Origin: Citrobacter europaeus
GTDB taxonomy: Bacteria > Pseudomonadota > Gammaproteobacteria > Enterobacterales > Enterobacteriaceae
Direction of reading: 5' to 3'
Assembly (NCBI GenBank): GCA_020099315.1
Contig: CP083650.1
Coordinates: 4,030,001 to 4,094,000, forward strand
Length of the DNA: 64,000 nucleotides
Under the pieces are notes generated by a model that searched no databases, was not told the origin of the DNA, and worked only from the letters and a program-made list of their open reading frames with translations. The position numbers and the translations under genes were made by a program. This document shows, piece by piece, positions 15,313-23,910 of the stretch (its first letter is position 1; each line of letters starts with the position of its first letter).

Positions 15313-16863
15313 TCAGGTCGTTTTCGTCGGTTCCTGCTCTGGCGCAGTCACCGCTTCACGGCTATCAAGAACATGCTTGAGGACAAACATGCCGCTCATC
15401 ATCAGGTAGGCCACAACAAACATCATCGAGCTGCCTTCGGCAAAGCCAACCGCTGGAGAGTGGATCACGCCAAACAGCGATAACAGCGCACCAAAGGCTG
15501 CGGCAATCGCCCCGCGCAGCGGCTTATTCATAATGGCGAAGATAGCGACGCAGCCCCACAGCATGCTGGCCAGCGGCGCGCCGCTTCCCAGATGCACCAG
15601 TCCGTCGTAATAGACACCTTTGCTGTGCAGCAGATCGCTCCCCAGTTTCCCCGCAGATGTTCCGGCGGCCCCCATCACGCTGTTGACGATGGTCAATGCC
15701 CAGTTAGCAATCCACGGGAACAAGCAGATGAAGATAACGGGAACCTCGACTTTGGGCGTCTCTCGCACCACCTGATTGGCGGTCACCACACCGATAAATA
15801 CCAAAATCGGCACTATCGCGGTCATCGGAATAATGGCGAGCATAAACGCTCCTAACCCAAATAACGGCACCAGGAACATGGTGATGCCTGAAGCGAGGGT
15901 ATAACCGATGCTGGCACCCATCGCTTTCCAGCCCGCATGCCCAACATACACGGTCACCGGGAACGGGTTGCCGAGCATGCAACCGAGCATGGAAGCAAAA
16001 CCGTTCGCCATCATGACTTTACGGGTGTTGTACTCATCCCCCGCCGCATGCGCGCTTTCAATGTTCTCGAGGTCAAAAATGTAGTTCGCCAGACCCAGAG
16101 GAACAGCAGAAGCCAGATACGGCAGCGCGTGCGGCAAACCTTGCAGGAAGCTGTCGACATGGATTTCCGGTGGGTTAAAACCAAAGGAAGCCATCGACGA
16201 TTTAATGGCCTCCGGGCTTTGCAAACCAGAGATCCACGCCAGGGCCGTACCGGCAATCAGCAGCAGCAAACCGGTAGGAATACGGGCAAAAATCGGCTTC
16301 TTACCGAACCAGTTAATGAAGATCAGCAACAGGACGATGAAAGAGACGGTCGGCGCTTCAAATGCCTGCAGCATCGGGTTCATCGCCAGCAGCAGCAACC
16401 CCAGGCCGGACAGACAAGACAGCAGTACCGTGCGCGGGATCATCTTGCGGATGGTCTCACCCAGGAAGGAGCCGCCCACCAGGATCAACGCTTCAACAAA
16501 ACACCACACCAGCGCGATTTGGATAGCGAAGTTGGCATCTTTGGTTTGCTGATAAACCGGCATCAGCACCAGGAAAGTCACAGTAAAGATCGACGGTGCG
16601 CTCGGTCCGGACGGCAGCGCCGTCACGTCTTTACGTCCGGTTTGTTTTGCCATCTGCAGGCCAAACCAGGCATAGCAGACGCTGGCCACCAGCACCGCCA
16701 GGCCAAAGGCAGGCGCAATGCGACCATAGACAATTTCGGTAGGGATCCCGACAACAAAAATGAGCAGCCCCATCATTGTCAGCAGGTTAGTCAGGTTGTT
16801 GGTCATCAGCCCGAAGTAAGCTGCCCAGTCACCACGTTTCCATTCAAGTTTTATGCTGTTCAT
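15313..16863 (-). CDS. NCS2/xanthine-uracil-type permease in the yah operon
   Basis: 516 residues, about 12 hydrophobic helices, N-terminal MTNNLTNLLTMMGLLIFVVGIP and central FDLENIESAHAAGDEYNTR. The helices and the polar segments in the middle resemble nucleobase-cation symporter 2 and AzgA-type permeases, though I cannot place it in a defined subgroup. It lies 26 bp upstream of yahI and 117 bp downstream of yahG. I do not recall a permease at this position in the E. coli yah cluster, so its presence suggests that the pathway takes up a purine, pyrimidine or ureide-like compound. Confidence 0.72.
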   Translation of the reverse strand: MNSIKLEWKRGDWAAYFGLMTNNLTNLLTMMGLLIFVVGIPTEIVYGRIAPAFGLAVLVASVCYAWFGLQMAKQTGRKDVTALPSGPSAPSIFTVTFLVLMPVYQQTKDANFAIQIALVWCFVEALILVGGSFLGETIRKMIPRTVLLSCLSGLGLLLLAMNPMLQAFEAPTVSFIVLLLIFINWFGKKPIFARIPTGLLLLIAGTALAWISGLQSPEAIKSSMASFGFNPPEIHVDSFLQGLPHALPYLASAVPLGLANYIFDLENIESAHAAGDEYNTRKVMMANGFASMLGCMLGNPFPVTVYVGHAGWKAMGASIGYTLASGITMFLVPLFGLGAFMLAIIPMTAIVPILVFIGVVTANQVVRETPKVEVPVIFICLFPWIANWALTIVNSVMGAAGTSAGKLGSDLLHSKGVYYDGLVHLGSGAPLASMLWGCVAIFAIMNKPLRGAIAAAFGALLSLFGVIHSPAVGFAEGSSMMFVVAYLMMSGMFVLKHVLDSREAVTAPEQEPTKTT

Positions 16864-16951
16864 GGAATATCCTTCACAGGTTAAGCATCGTTTGCGATCG
16901 CGGAGATCGCCCAGCCCTGCAGGTAAGCAACGTTTTTCGCTTCGCTACTGT

Positions 16952-16972
16952 GGGGCTAACCGCGTTAGCCCC
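16952..16972. terminator. Strong hairpin between yahG and the permease gene
   Basis: GGGGCTAAC and GTTAGCCCC pair perfectly around CGC, eight bases after the yahG stop. No T run follows on the minus strand, so it may be an mRNA-stability or attenuation hairpin that sets unequal expression within the operon. Confidence 0.6.
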
Positions 16973-16980
16973 GGTTATTG

Positions 16981-18399
16981 TTATTGGCAGTAGCGGTCGC
17001 GCCAGTTGAGGATCGCCTTTTCAAAACAGGCGAACGGCGGGTGAACTATTCCAGCGCCGATCATGCCGATCCCCGCATCTTTGTGCGCAATGGCGGTGTT
17101 GATCACTGGCAGAATGCCGGTGCTGCCCACGCGCGTAATATCGATAGCGGTCGGTACCCCCATAAAACCAAGCAATGGAATGGTGAGGTTGGGGTTTTCG
17201 CCGAGGGTGATTTCACGCATCTGGCGCGAGAAATCAACCGCCTCCTCGACCGTACCGCCCACCAGCGCCACGATGGCCGGTGCCGTCGCCATGGCGAAAC
17301 CGCCAATGCCGTAGGTTTCGGTAATCGCGCTATCGCCAATATCGCGCCCGGAATCTTCGGGCTTGTAGCCCGCAAACATCGGACCAATCACCTGCTGCGC
17401 CGGACCGGTAAACCACTGACCCGGTAAGCCACTGATGCGCAGACCGAACTCAACGCCGTTACGCGCCATCGTCGTCACCACGGTGCTGTATTCGATACCG
17501 TGTGCGGCGTCCATTGCGGCTTTACACATCGCCATCCAGGTCGGTCCGGAGAAGTAATCGCTGCTGAGGACGAACTCGAACACCTCTCGCTGTTGCTCAA
17601 CCGGATAGCCGGTCTGAATAATCCACGGCGTCAGCGCCTGAATCAGCAGCGCCGTCCCGGCGTTGTTGCGGTTGTGACACTCATCGCCCATATGCAGCGC
17701 CTGAGCCAGCATCAGACGCAGATCGATTTCGCCCGCCAGCTTCATGGCGTCGCGCAGCATCGGTCCCATCACATCGCGCATCCAGTTCAGGCGCTCGATA
17801 ACGCTCTGATCGTTCGCCCCCATGCGCAGGATCTTCGCCATCTGCTCGCTCATATTGGTATATGCGCGGTTGCCGTAAGTTTTGTTCTCAACGATGTGCA
17901 TAAACATCGATGCCGAGGTCACGCCCGCCATCGAGCCGACACAGTCATGCTCGTGGCAGGGTGAGAAGATGATTTCACCCGAGGCGGCCAGTTCGGCGGC
18001 TTCATCCAGATCTTTCGCCAGCCCTTCAAACACCAGCGCACCGGTTACCGCGCCCTTCATTGCGCCGCACATTTTTTCCCAGCGGATTGGCGGCCCGGCG
18101 TGCAGGATGGTGTTACGGGTCATGCCCGGTACGACGTTGATCGCCTGGTCATAGCCAATCAGCACCGGATGCGACTGAATAATGCGTTCCAGCGCCTGCT
18201 GGTTAGCGGCAGCAATTTTGTCTGCCAGCGGCGAATCGGCAATGTCGTCCAGCGCAGCCACGACCTGCATGTTGCCCTGGCCCGGCGGCGTCCAGTCGAG
18301 TTGAGTCACGGGTACGTTTTGCTTTTTCAGGTCATAGCTGAACATCGCGATGCCGACGTTAATCACGTTCAGCGGCTGGTTAAACAGTGTCTGGCTCAT
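16981..18399 (-). CDS. yahG: DUF1116 protein YahG
   Basis: 472 residues, matching E. coli YahG in length, DUF1116 family like YlbE (AllG) of the allantoin cluster. YlbE is one of three subunits (FdrA/YlbE/YlbF) reported to form oxamate carbamoyltransferase. Conserved features include HAGPPIRWEKMCGAMKGA (about 96-113), CHEHDCVGSMAGVTS (about 148-162) and GDECHNRNNAGTALL. The start codon overlaps the yahF stop by one base (ATGA-like coupling), which suggests equal synthesis of the two subunits. Function here is inferred from the paralogous system. Confidence 0.88.
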   Translation of the reverse strand: MSQTLFNQPLNVINVGIAMFSYDLKKQNVPVTQLDWTPPGQGNMQVVAALDDIADSPLADKIAAANQQALERIIQSHPVLIGYDQAINVVPGMTRNTILHAGPPIRWEKMCGAMKGAVTGALVFEGLAKDLDEAAELAASGEIIFSPCHEHDCVGSMAGVTSASMFMHIVENKTYGNRAYTNMSEQMAKILRMGANDQSVIERLNWMRDVMGPMLRDAMKLAGEIDLRLMLAQALHMGDECHNRNNAGTALLIQALTPWIIQTGYPVEQQREVFEFVLSSDYFSGPTWMAMCKAAMDAAHGIEYSTVVTTMARNGVEFGLRISGLPGQWFTGPAQQVIGPMFAGYKPEDSGRDIGDSAITETYGIGGFAMATAPAIVALVGGTVEEAVDFSRQMREITLGENPNLTIPLLGFMGVPTAIDITRVGSTGILPVINTAIAHKDAGIGMIGAGIVHPPFACFEKAILNWRDRYCQ

Positions 18400-19946
18400 C
18401 AGGCTTCCTCCCCCTTACAGATAAATTCACGCGCCAGCAATCCGGTGTTGGTGCTACTGCTCGCCCAGATAACGCCAGCATCGGTCAGCATCTGACACTG
18501 TTTTTCCAGTGACGGCGTATCAAGATCGGTTCCCAGCACATAGCCGAGGATCTCAAGCGGACGCCCCTCTGCGGCGGCGATCGCTTTGGCTTCAACGATC
18601 GCCCCAAGCATCACGCCAACCGGATCTTCATGCGATCCAAATCCAAGAACGAAGTCCATAACGATCACGCCGACTTCAGGATCGCGCGCTTCCTGCAACA
18701 GACGACTAATGCGGTTGGTCGGATCGATCATCGGGTGCGGTTTACCATTGGTAAAATCGTCATCACCGAAATCGAGGAAGGTATGCGCCACGCTGCGATT
18801 GAGATCCGTTAGGCGGAACGCCGGATCCGGATGAATGTTGCTATAAACTTCGGCATGTTTTTCCATGGCGGCAAACATCGCCTCATCGCACAACGTGCCG
18901 CCGCAGAATAAGCCACGGATGTACTTTTGCTGCGGGGTGAGGCGGGCGCGAACCTCTTCAATCAGCGGCCAGTTGAGCGGATGGAGATCCAGGCTCTCTT
19001 TTTTCACGCCGGTCAGCAATACCGCTTTCAATGCCGCCTCTTTAGTTCCGCGTGCAAACTGCAGACCTTTTTCATCTGCAGGCGCGGCTTCACGGCCGAG
19101 GAAACACACCACAACGGGCTTATGACAGGCGCGCGCACGTTCCAGCACCTTGCGCGCCACCGCGGTCGCAGGAGGTTTGGAAATAAGTGCGATGATCTCA
19201 GTTTGCGGATCGGCCTCCAGCATGCCAATCGCGTCAAGCATCATCAGGCCGCCAATCTTCTCACTTAGATCGCGACCACCGGTGCCAATCAGTTGGGAAA
19301 TCCCGCCGCCAAACTCGTGAATACGTACGCTCAGTTCCTGGCTACCGGTACCGGACGCACCAACAATCCCGATGTTGCCGCGACGCACCGCGTTGCCAAA
19401 ACACAGCGCCGCGCCGTTGATAATGGCGGTTCCGCAATCTGGCCCCATCATCAACAGCCCTTTTTCATGCGCCAACTGCTTAAGCGCCAGTTCGTCTTCA
19501 AGAGAGACGTTGTCAGAGAACAACATCACGTTGAGGTTATTTTGCAGCGCCTGACGCGCCTCACGCGCGGCAAACAGGCCATTGACCGAGATCACCGCCA
19601 GATTGCTGTCAGGGACGTGCTTCTTCGCGCTGGCCAGCGTGGCATAGCGCGCTTCATGCTGACCGCCCTGCTCTTTATGCGTAAACAGATCGTCAATCGC
19701 CACCAGCGTCTGGTCGTTCGCCGCCTCGCTGGCGCCTTTAATGACGATCATCAGGTCGCCACTTTTCGCCTCTTCAAGTTCAGGCGTCAGCAGGCCGAGA
19801 TTCTTCAGTACGCCCTTATTCATTTCTGTCGCCATAGCCACGAACGCCTGCTCAACGCCATCGAGCTTATTTGCGCGTGTGGAAATAGACATCAGTGAGA
19901 CAGAATCAAAATACGTGTTCTTTTTAACAACTATCCTGATCGACAT
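18399..19946 (-). CDS. yahF: FdrA-like protein YahF (CoA-ligase fold)
   Basis: 515 residues, the length of E. coli YahF, homologous to FdrA (AllF). It has a succinyl-CoA-synthetase-like CoA-binding fold: GIVGASGTGSQELSVRIHE (about 196-214) and GTGGRDLSEKIGG resemble the nucleotide/phosphate-binding loops. A strong ribosome site (GGAGGGAATT) precedes the ATG. It overlaps the end of yahE by 23 bp and the start of yahG by one base. By analogy with FdrA/YlbE/YlbF it is probably one subunit of a carbamoyltransferase. Confidence 0.88.
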   Translation of the reverse strand: MSIRIVVKKNTYFDSVSLMSISTRANKLDGVEQAFVAMATEMNKGVLKNLGLLTPELEEAKSGDLMIVIKGASEAANDQTLVAIDDLFTHKEQGGQHEARYATLASAKKHVPDSNLAVISVNGLFAAREARQALQNNLNVMLFSDNVSLEDELALKQLAHEKGLLMMGPDCGTAIINGAALCFGNAVRRGNIGIVGASGTGSQELSVRIHEFGGGISQLIGTGGRDLSEKIGGLMMLDAIGMLEADPQTEIIALISKPPATAVARKVLERARACHKPVVVCFLGREAAPADEKGLQFARGTKEAALKAVLLTGVKKESLDLHPLNWPLIEEVRARLTPQQKYIRGLFCGGTLCDEAMFAAMEKHAEVYSNIHPDPAFRLTDLNRSVAHTFLDFGDDDFTNGKPHPMIDPTNRISRLLQEARDPEVGVIVMDFVLGFGSHEDPVGVMLGAIVEAKAIAAAEGRPLEILGYVLGTDLDTPSLEKQCQMLTDAGVIWASSSTNTGLLAREFICKGEEA

Positions 19947-20745
19947 AATTCCCTCCGGACCTGTGGCTCAGGGCGCAGGCATCCGCCATGCCATACAGCA
20001 TGTCGCAGCCAGAACTTGAGCCGATATTTTTAATGTCAGTAATATATTGCGTAGAAACGAGTTGTTGCTCAGTAATAATATGGTTCAGCAGCCGTCCGAC
20101 GCTTTCCCGATAACGTTGATGAAAGGCTTCCTCCAGCGTTATTTTGCTGAGTAACGTTGTATTATTTCCAGCACGTTGTAAGGCAACTAAAAAATCTTCA
20201 CGATATTTCCCCAGCGGATGCCCGGGAATAAATAGAATGGTGCTTAAGCCCACTAAATAATCATCCGATGAGGGCGTCAGACCAATCCCCAGACCAATTA
20301 AATGGCTGACCGCTGTAGAGATATTTTCTCCTGTATGTAACGCCGCCAGTAAAGTTTGTCGGCGGTTGAGTAATTGACGGGTGATTTCCTGATAAAACGG
20401 GTTATCTCCCTGGTACAAAAATAATGAGTCATCGCTTCTTAGCTGTTGGCGGATAAGCTCTTCCCAGCACAGCCAGCGGATTGCGGCAAGGCTTACTGCA
20501 TCTGGCGTCCAGCGTGGTATGCGCCACGGCAGGCACCCGGAGGTTTCTATCCATTTATCGTTGCCAACTGCTATTCCCGACCTGGTAAAACTGACCCACT
20601 CACCGGGGTAAAACAGCTCTTCACAATGCGTCAGCGCCAGCCGACAGCTGTTAGGCGCGTTATCACAACCTTCACTCAGTAACGTCAGCAGTCGCTGCTG
20701 TTCGGGTATTAACAGGTTTACCGCGCGGGAAAAAACCTGTTCCAC
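19924..20745 (-). CDS. yahE: DUF2877 protein YahE (start codon uncertain)
   Basis: DUF2877 family, as YlbF (AllH). Signatures are LGIGLTPSSDDYLVGL in the middle and GSSSGCDMLYGM near the end. The first standard start codon is the GTG at 20745, giving 273 residues with GGGGAA and GGGA upstream. But the reading frame stays open to the stop codon of yahD, and the upstream part (CVQALTADGAFLAFRGTG before VEQVFSRAVNLL) looks like the normal N-terminus of this family. No ATG, GTG or TTG exists there; an ATC at 20823-20821 lies seven bases after AGGAG. Frame is the same as yahD. So the gene may use a non-standard start or have lost its ATG. Confidence 0.8.
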   Translation of the reverse strand: MEQVFSRAVNLLIPEQQRLLTLLSEGCDNAPNSCRLALTHCEELFYPGEWVSFTRSGIAVGNDKWIETSGCLPWRIPRWTPDAVSLAAIRWLCWEELIRQQLRSDDSLFLYQGDNPFYQEITRQLLNRRQTLLAALHTGENISTAVSHLIGLGIGLTPSSDDYLVGLSTILFIPGHPLGKYREDFLVALQRAGNNTTLLSKITLEEAFHQRYRESVGRLLNHIITEQQLVSTQYITDIKNIGSSSGCDMLYGMADACALSHRSGGNYVDQDSC

Positions 20746-20838
20746 CCGTCCCGTTCCCCGGAAAGCGAGAAACGCGCCGTCTGCGGTTAGCGCCTGTACG
20801 CATCGCCGTGATGGCGTAGCGATAGTGGCGCTCCTCTG

Positions 20839-21444
20839 TCAGGCTCCGGCCGCAATCAGCAGTTCGGCAATCTCGTGATACCCTTTCTCCCGCGCCAGTT
20901 CCAGCGGGGTTTTACCGTATTTATCCGTCATGTGTGGGTTTGCGCCATGGTCGAGCAGCAGCTTAACGATTTCTTGCTGCTTCGCGCCGCCGTCATTAAG
21001 CACGATGGCTTCCAGTAACGGCGTCCAGCCGACAAAGTTGGTATGGTTAACATTGATATCGGTACGCAGCAGAAGTTCGCGGACGATCTCGACATGGCCT
21101 TTTTCGCTGGCAGGCGTAATACCAACGCCGCCAAACCGGCTCAGGCAATTGAGATCGGGGTTGGCCGGCAATACGATACGCAGCAACGTTAAATCATTAG
21201 TCAGACAGCTAATCAGGAATGGATTAAAACAGGTTTGATCCTGTTTATTAATATCGGCACCAGCGGCAATCAATAAAGAAACACAGTCATAATGCTTATT
21301 CAGGCTGGCAATAATAATGGCGGTGCGTCCCTGGCGGTTAGTGGCATTAATATCCACACTTTTTGCCAGGCAGGATTTTAATCCATCAGCACTGCCCTGC
21401 TCTGCCGCCAGCAGAAATTCAGTAATGAGTTCTTTCTCTGACAT
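20839..21444 (-). CDS. yahD: Ankyrin-repeat protein YahD
   Basis: 201 residues, the length of E. coli YahD. It consists of about five ankyrin repeats, for example GRTAIIIASLNKHYDCVSLLIAAGADIN (shown as residues 37-64 approx.) and a C-terminal repeat with YGKTPLELAREKGYHE. Soluble, no signal. The start at 21444 has GGAG upstream and removes a non-homologous 31-residue leader. It is first gene of the yah operon and its stop codon is followed in the same frame by yahE. A binding partner within the cluster is likely but unknown. Confidence 0.9.
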   Translation of the reverse strand: MSEKELITEFLLAAEQGSADGLKSCLAKSVDINATNRQGRTAIIIASLNKHYDCVSLLIAAGADINKQDQTCFNPFLISCLTNDLTLLRIVLPANPDLNCLSRFGGVGITPASEKGHVEIVRELLLRTDINVNHTNFVGWTPLLEAIVLNDGGAKQQEIVKLLLDHGANPHMTDKYGKTPLELAREKGYHEIAELLIAAGA

Positions 21445-21835
21445 AATCGCTCTCCTGCAGTTTTTTAGACTTTTTAAATATCCAATAAGCTGAGAATAGC
21501 AACAGAGCGCAGAGAATAATATCCGCTTAAAATTCATTCATCGTAAGCGTGTCGATTATTGAATTATATTTAACAATGAGAACAAAACGTGCTGTAGTGC
21601 AATCTTTTCCTTATGACAGAGCTGCTTTTTGCCATTAATCAATAGTCAGGAAAATCAGGCGCGATGCTGCACGGATAGCGGCCTGCAATTAATATACAGA
21701 AGTGTGATTGCCTTCAAATCAAATGTAAAACTAGTGTTAAATTCTGTTCAAAACTGATTGCTCTGTATAAGGATTACAAATACATTCAACAATCATCGCA
21801 TCGCGGATACGCGTTTGCCGCCGGAGGGGAGAAAG
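21445..21835. promoter_or_regulatory. Divergent promoter region of yahD and yahB
   Basis: 391 bp of AT-rich sequence between the divergent operon and its likely LysR regulator. I see no ORF; it must hold both promoters, but I cannot fix a T-N11-A operator with confidence. Confidence 0.5.
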
Positions 21836-22765
21836 ATGAATTCAATTTTTACCGAGGAAAACCTGCTGGCATTTACCATGGCTGCCCGCTATAGCAGCTT
21901 TAGCAAAGCGGCTGAAGAACTTGGCTTAACCACATCGGCAATTAGTTACACCATTAAGCGCATGGAGCTGGGGCTTGATGTGGTGCTGTTTACGCGTAGC
22001 ACCCGTAGCATTGAGTTGACCGAATCTGGTCGCTATCTGTTTCGCAAGGCCACCGACCTGCTCAACGATTTCCACGCCATCAAGCGCAGCATTGATACCA
22101 TTGCTCAGGGTATTGAAGCCCGGGTACGTATCTGTATTAACCAGCTGTTATATACCCCTCAACACACGGCGCGACTGCTGCAGGTACTCAAGAAACAGTT
22201 CCCTACCTGCCAGATAACCGTCACCACCGAGGTGTATAACGGCGTCTGGGATTCGATCATCAACAACCTTGCCAACATCGCTATCGGCGCGCCGGATACT
22301 TTACTGGATGGCGGCGGGATTGATTACACCGAGATCGGCGCGATCCGCTGGTCGTTTGCGATTGCCCCGGATCATCCGCTGGCTTTTATGCCTGAACCGA
22401 TTTCTGAGAGCCAGTTGCGCCTGTACCCGAACATCATGGTGGAAGACACCGCGCACACCATCAACAAAAAGGTCGGTTGGCTGTTACACGGCCAGGAGTC
22501 GATCCTGGTTCCCGATTTTAATACCAAATGCCAGTGCCAGATCCTGGGTGAGGGCATCGGTTTTCTGCCGGACTATATGGTGCGCGAGGCGATGGAAAAG
22601 TCGTTGCTGGTCACGCGGAAGATCCACAACCCGCGTCAGGATTCACGGATGTTGCTGGCAACCCAGCATTCAGCAACCGGTCGGGTAACGCAGTGGATTA
22701 AAAAGGAGTTTGGCCCACAAGGGGTGTTGACGGGAATTTATCAGGATTTGCTGCATCGGGAGTGA
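21836..22765 (+). CDS. yahB: LysR-family regulator YahB
   Basis: 309 residues from MNSIFTEENLLAFTMAARYSS. Winged helix-turn-helix about 8-65 (FSKAAEELGLTTSAISYTIKRME) and a LysR substrate-binding domain about 90-300. The ATG at 21836 has GGGGAG upstream; a start 26 codons earlier is unlikely. Length and position match E. coli YahB, which is also divergent from the yah genes, so it probably controls the operon at 21444-12941 in response to its substrate. Confidence 0.86.
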   Translation: MNSIFTEENLLAFTMAARYSSFSKAAEELGLTTSAISYTIKRMELGLDVVLFTRSTRSIELTESGRYLFRKATDLLNDFHAIKRSIDTIAQGIEARVRICINQLLYTPQHTARLLQVLKKQFPTCQITVTTEVYNGVWDSIINNLANIAIGAPDTLLDGGGIDYTEIGAIRWSFAIAPDHPLAFMPEPISESQLRLYPNIMVEDTAHTINKKVGWLLHGQESILVPDFNTKCQCQILGEGIGFLPDYMVREAMEKSLLVTRKIHNPRQDSRMLLATQHSATGRVTQWIKKEFGPQGVLTGIYQDLLHRE

Positions 22766-22767
22766 TG

Positions 22768-22798
22768 CCCCGGACGGCGATTATGCCTTCCGGGGTAC
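22768..22798. repeat. REP-like hairpin
   Basis: CCCCGGACGGCG and the matching arm GCCTTCCGGGG just past the yahB stop; serves as a transcript end between convergent yahB and yjdJ. Confidence 0.55.
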
Positions 22799-22807
22799 GT
22801 AATCTTT

Positions 22808-23080
22808 TCAGGCGCGAATATCGTCGTACTCACGGGTTTTATCAAACTCATGTTTGGCAAACGGGCACAGCGGAATAACTTTGCGGTTTTCGGCACGCAT
22901 TTTCTCCACCACCTTCGCCACCAGCTGTTTACCAACGCCCTGACCTTTCAGGCTGGGATCGACATCGGTATGTTCAATAATGCTGAGATGCTCACCCGTC
23001 GGCACGAAGACAATCTCGGCAACCTGATTGCCTTCAGCATCGTTAACATAAAACTTATTGTGGCCTGCAAGAATTTCCAT
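22808..23080 (-). CDS. yjdJ: GNAT-like N-acetyltransferase YjdJ
   Basis: Short GNAT-superfamily protein of 90 residues (MEILAGHNKFYVND), the length of E. coli YjdJ. The acetyl-CoA pocket reads VDPSLKGQGVGKQLV (about 41-55) and the conserved C-terminal motif is PLCPFAKHEFD. Substrate unknown. The ATG at 23080 has GAGGGG upstream; an alternative ATG at 23095 overlaps the yjdI stop and would add five residues. It is paired with yjdI as in E. coli, but at a different chromosomal place. Confidence 0.87.
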   Translation of the reverse strand: MEILAGHNKFYVNDAEGNQVAEIVFVPTGEHLSIIEHTDVDPSLKGQGVGKQLVAKVVEKMRAENRKVIPLCPFAKHEFDKTREYDDIRA

Positions 23081-23091
23081 GGTCCCCTCAC

Positions 23092-23337
23092 TCATTTCTG
23101 GCGATATTTCAGCGCACCGCTCGGACAGGTATCAATCACTTTAATGACCGTTGCGACATCCACTTCATCCGGAATGATCCACGGTTTACGCTTCAGATTA
23201 AACAGCTTAGCGCTTCCCCGCACACAGTTGCCCGAATGCTGACATATCGCCGTATTGAAGTAGACATCAATCTTCTCGCCGGTATAGGCCCGGTAACCTG
23301 CATCCAGTAGTTCCTTATCCACGACATTGCCTCGCAT
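23092..23337 (-). CDS. yjdI: Mono-cluster iron-sulfur protein YjdI
   Basis: 81 residues from the ATG at 23337, or 76 from a GTG at 23322 that better matches E. coli YjdI. Divergent ferredoxin-like domain with the cysteines in AICQHSGNCVRG and DTCPSGAL, the spacing of Fer4_19-type proteins with one cluster. Its last bases overlap a possible upstream start of yjdJ, so both are translated from one message. Function unknown; redox or cluster-binding role is inferred from the cysteines. Confidence 0.85.
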   Translation of the reverse strand: MRGNVVDKELLDAGYRAYTGEKIDVYFNTAICQHSGNCVRGSAKLFNLKRKPWIIPDEVDVATVIKVIDTCPSGALKYRQK

Positions 23338-23403
23338 TTTTTATTGTCTGGGTCTAATCATAGACCTGTGCGAGGCCGAAGAAAGCAGTTGGCACCAGAA
23401 ATA

Positions 23404-23910
23404 TCACTCAGACCTTTTCTGCATCGACGGCTGCGGCTCTGGCGGCAAATACTCCAGCATCGCAGGCGTCGGCGGCGGCAGGCGGTTATCGGCGATATCC
23501 CTGTCCACATCGATATGACTGATTTCACCATTCTCATGATGGTGGACCGTCAGCACCCGCGCTTTGTTGAGTTCTGTAACCAGTTCCCGGGTAATGCGTA
23601 AACTTTCCGCCAGCTCATGGTCTTCCAGTCCGGGCCTGCGGCTGCGGCGTTCTACACGAAAACGATACTGGTTGTACTTCGCCCAGCTTATCAGCACCAG
23701 TCCGTTGACCAGCGCGACAAGGATGTAAAACGTGACCGTATCCAGCGTGGTGAAAAAGGGTCGCACGCCCATATAAGGTGAGTGCGCCAGAGCCGCGATC
23801 AGCCCTTTATAGATCAAATAGATAAATCCAACCCAGGCGATGACCGTCAACAGCACGTCAATAATGCGCGGCAACAAACGCCGCTCCGTAAAGATCAGTG
23901 GCTGGCTCAT
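23404..23910 (-). CDS. pgaD: PNAG biosynthesis protein PgaD
   Basis: Small inner-membrane partner of PgaC. 168 residues from MSQPLIFTERRLLPR, with two helices at about 15-38 and 55-80 and a cytoplasmic tail. In E. coli PgaC and PgaD together form the c-di-GMP-responsive synthase of poly-beta-1,6-N-acetylglucosamine. The start overlaps the pgaC stop (ATGA). The C-terminal tail, rich in proline (LPPPTPAMLEYLPPEPQP), is longer than in E. coli PgaD (137 residues) and sequence identity is modest, as usual for this subunit. Confidence 0.87.
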   Translation of the reverse strand: MSQPLIFTERRLLPRIIDVLLTVIAWVGFIYLIYKGLIAALAHSPYMGVRPFFTTLDTVTFYILVALVNGLVLISWAKYNQYRFRVERRSRRPGLEDHELAESLRITRELVTELNKARVLTVHHHENGEISHIDVDRDIADNRLPPPTPAMLEYLPPEPQPSMQKRSE

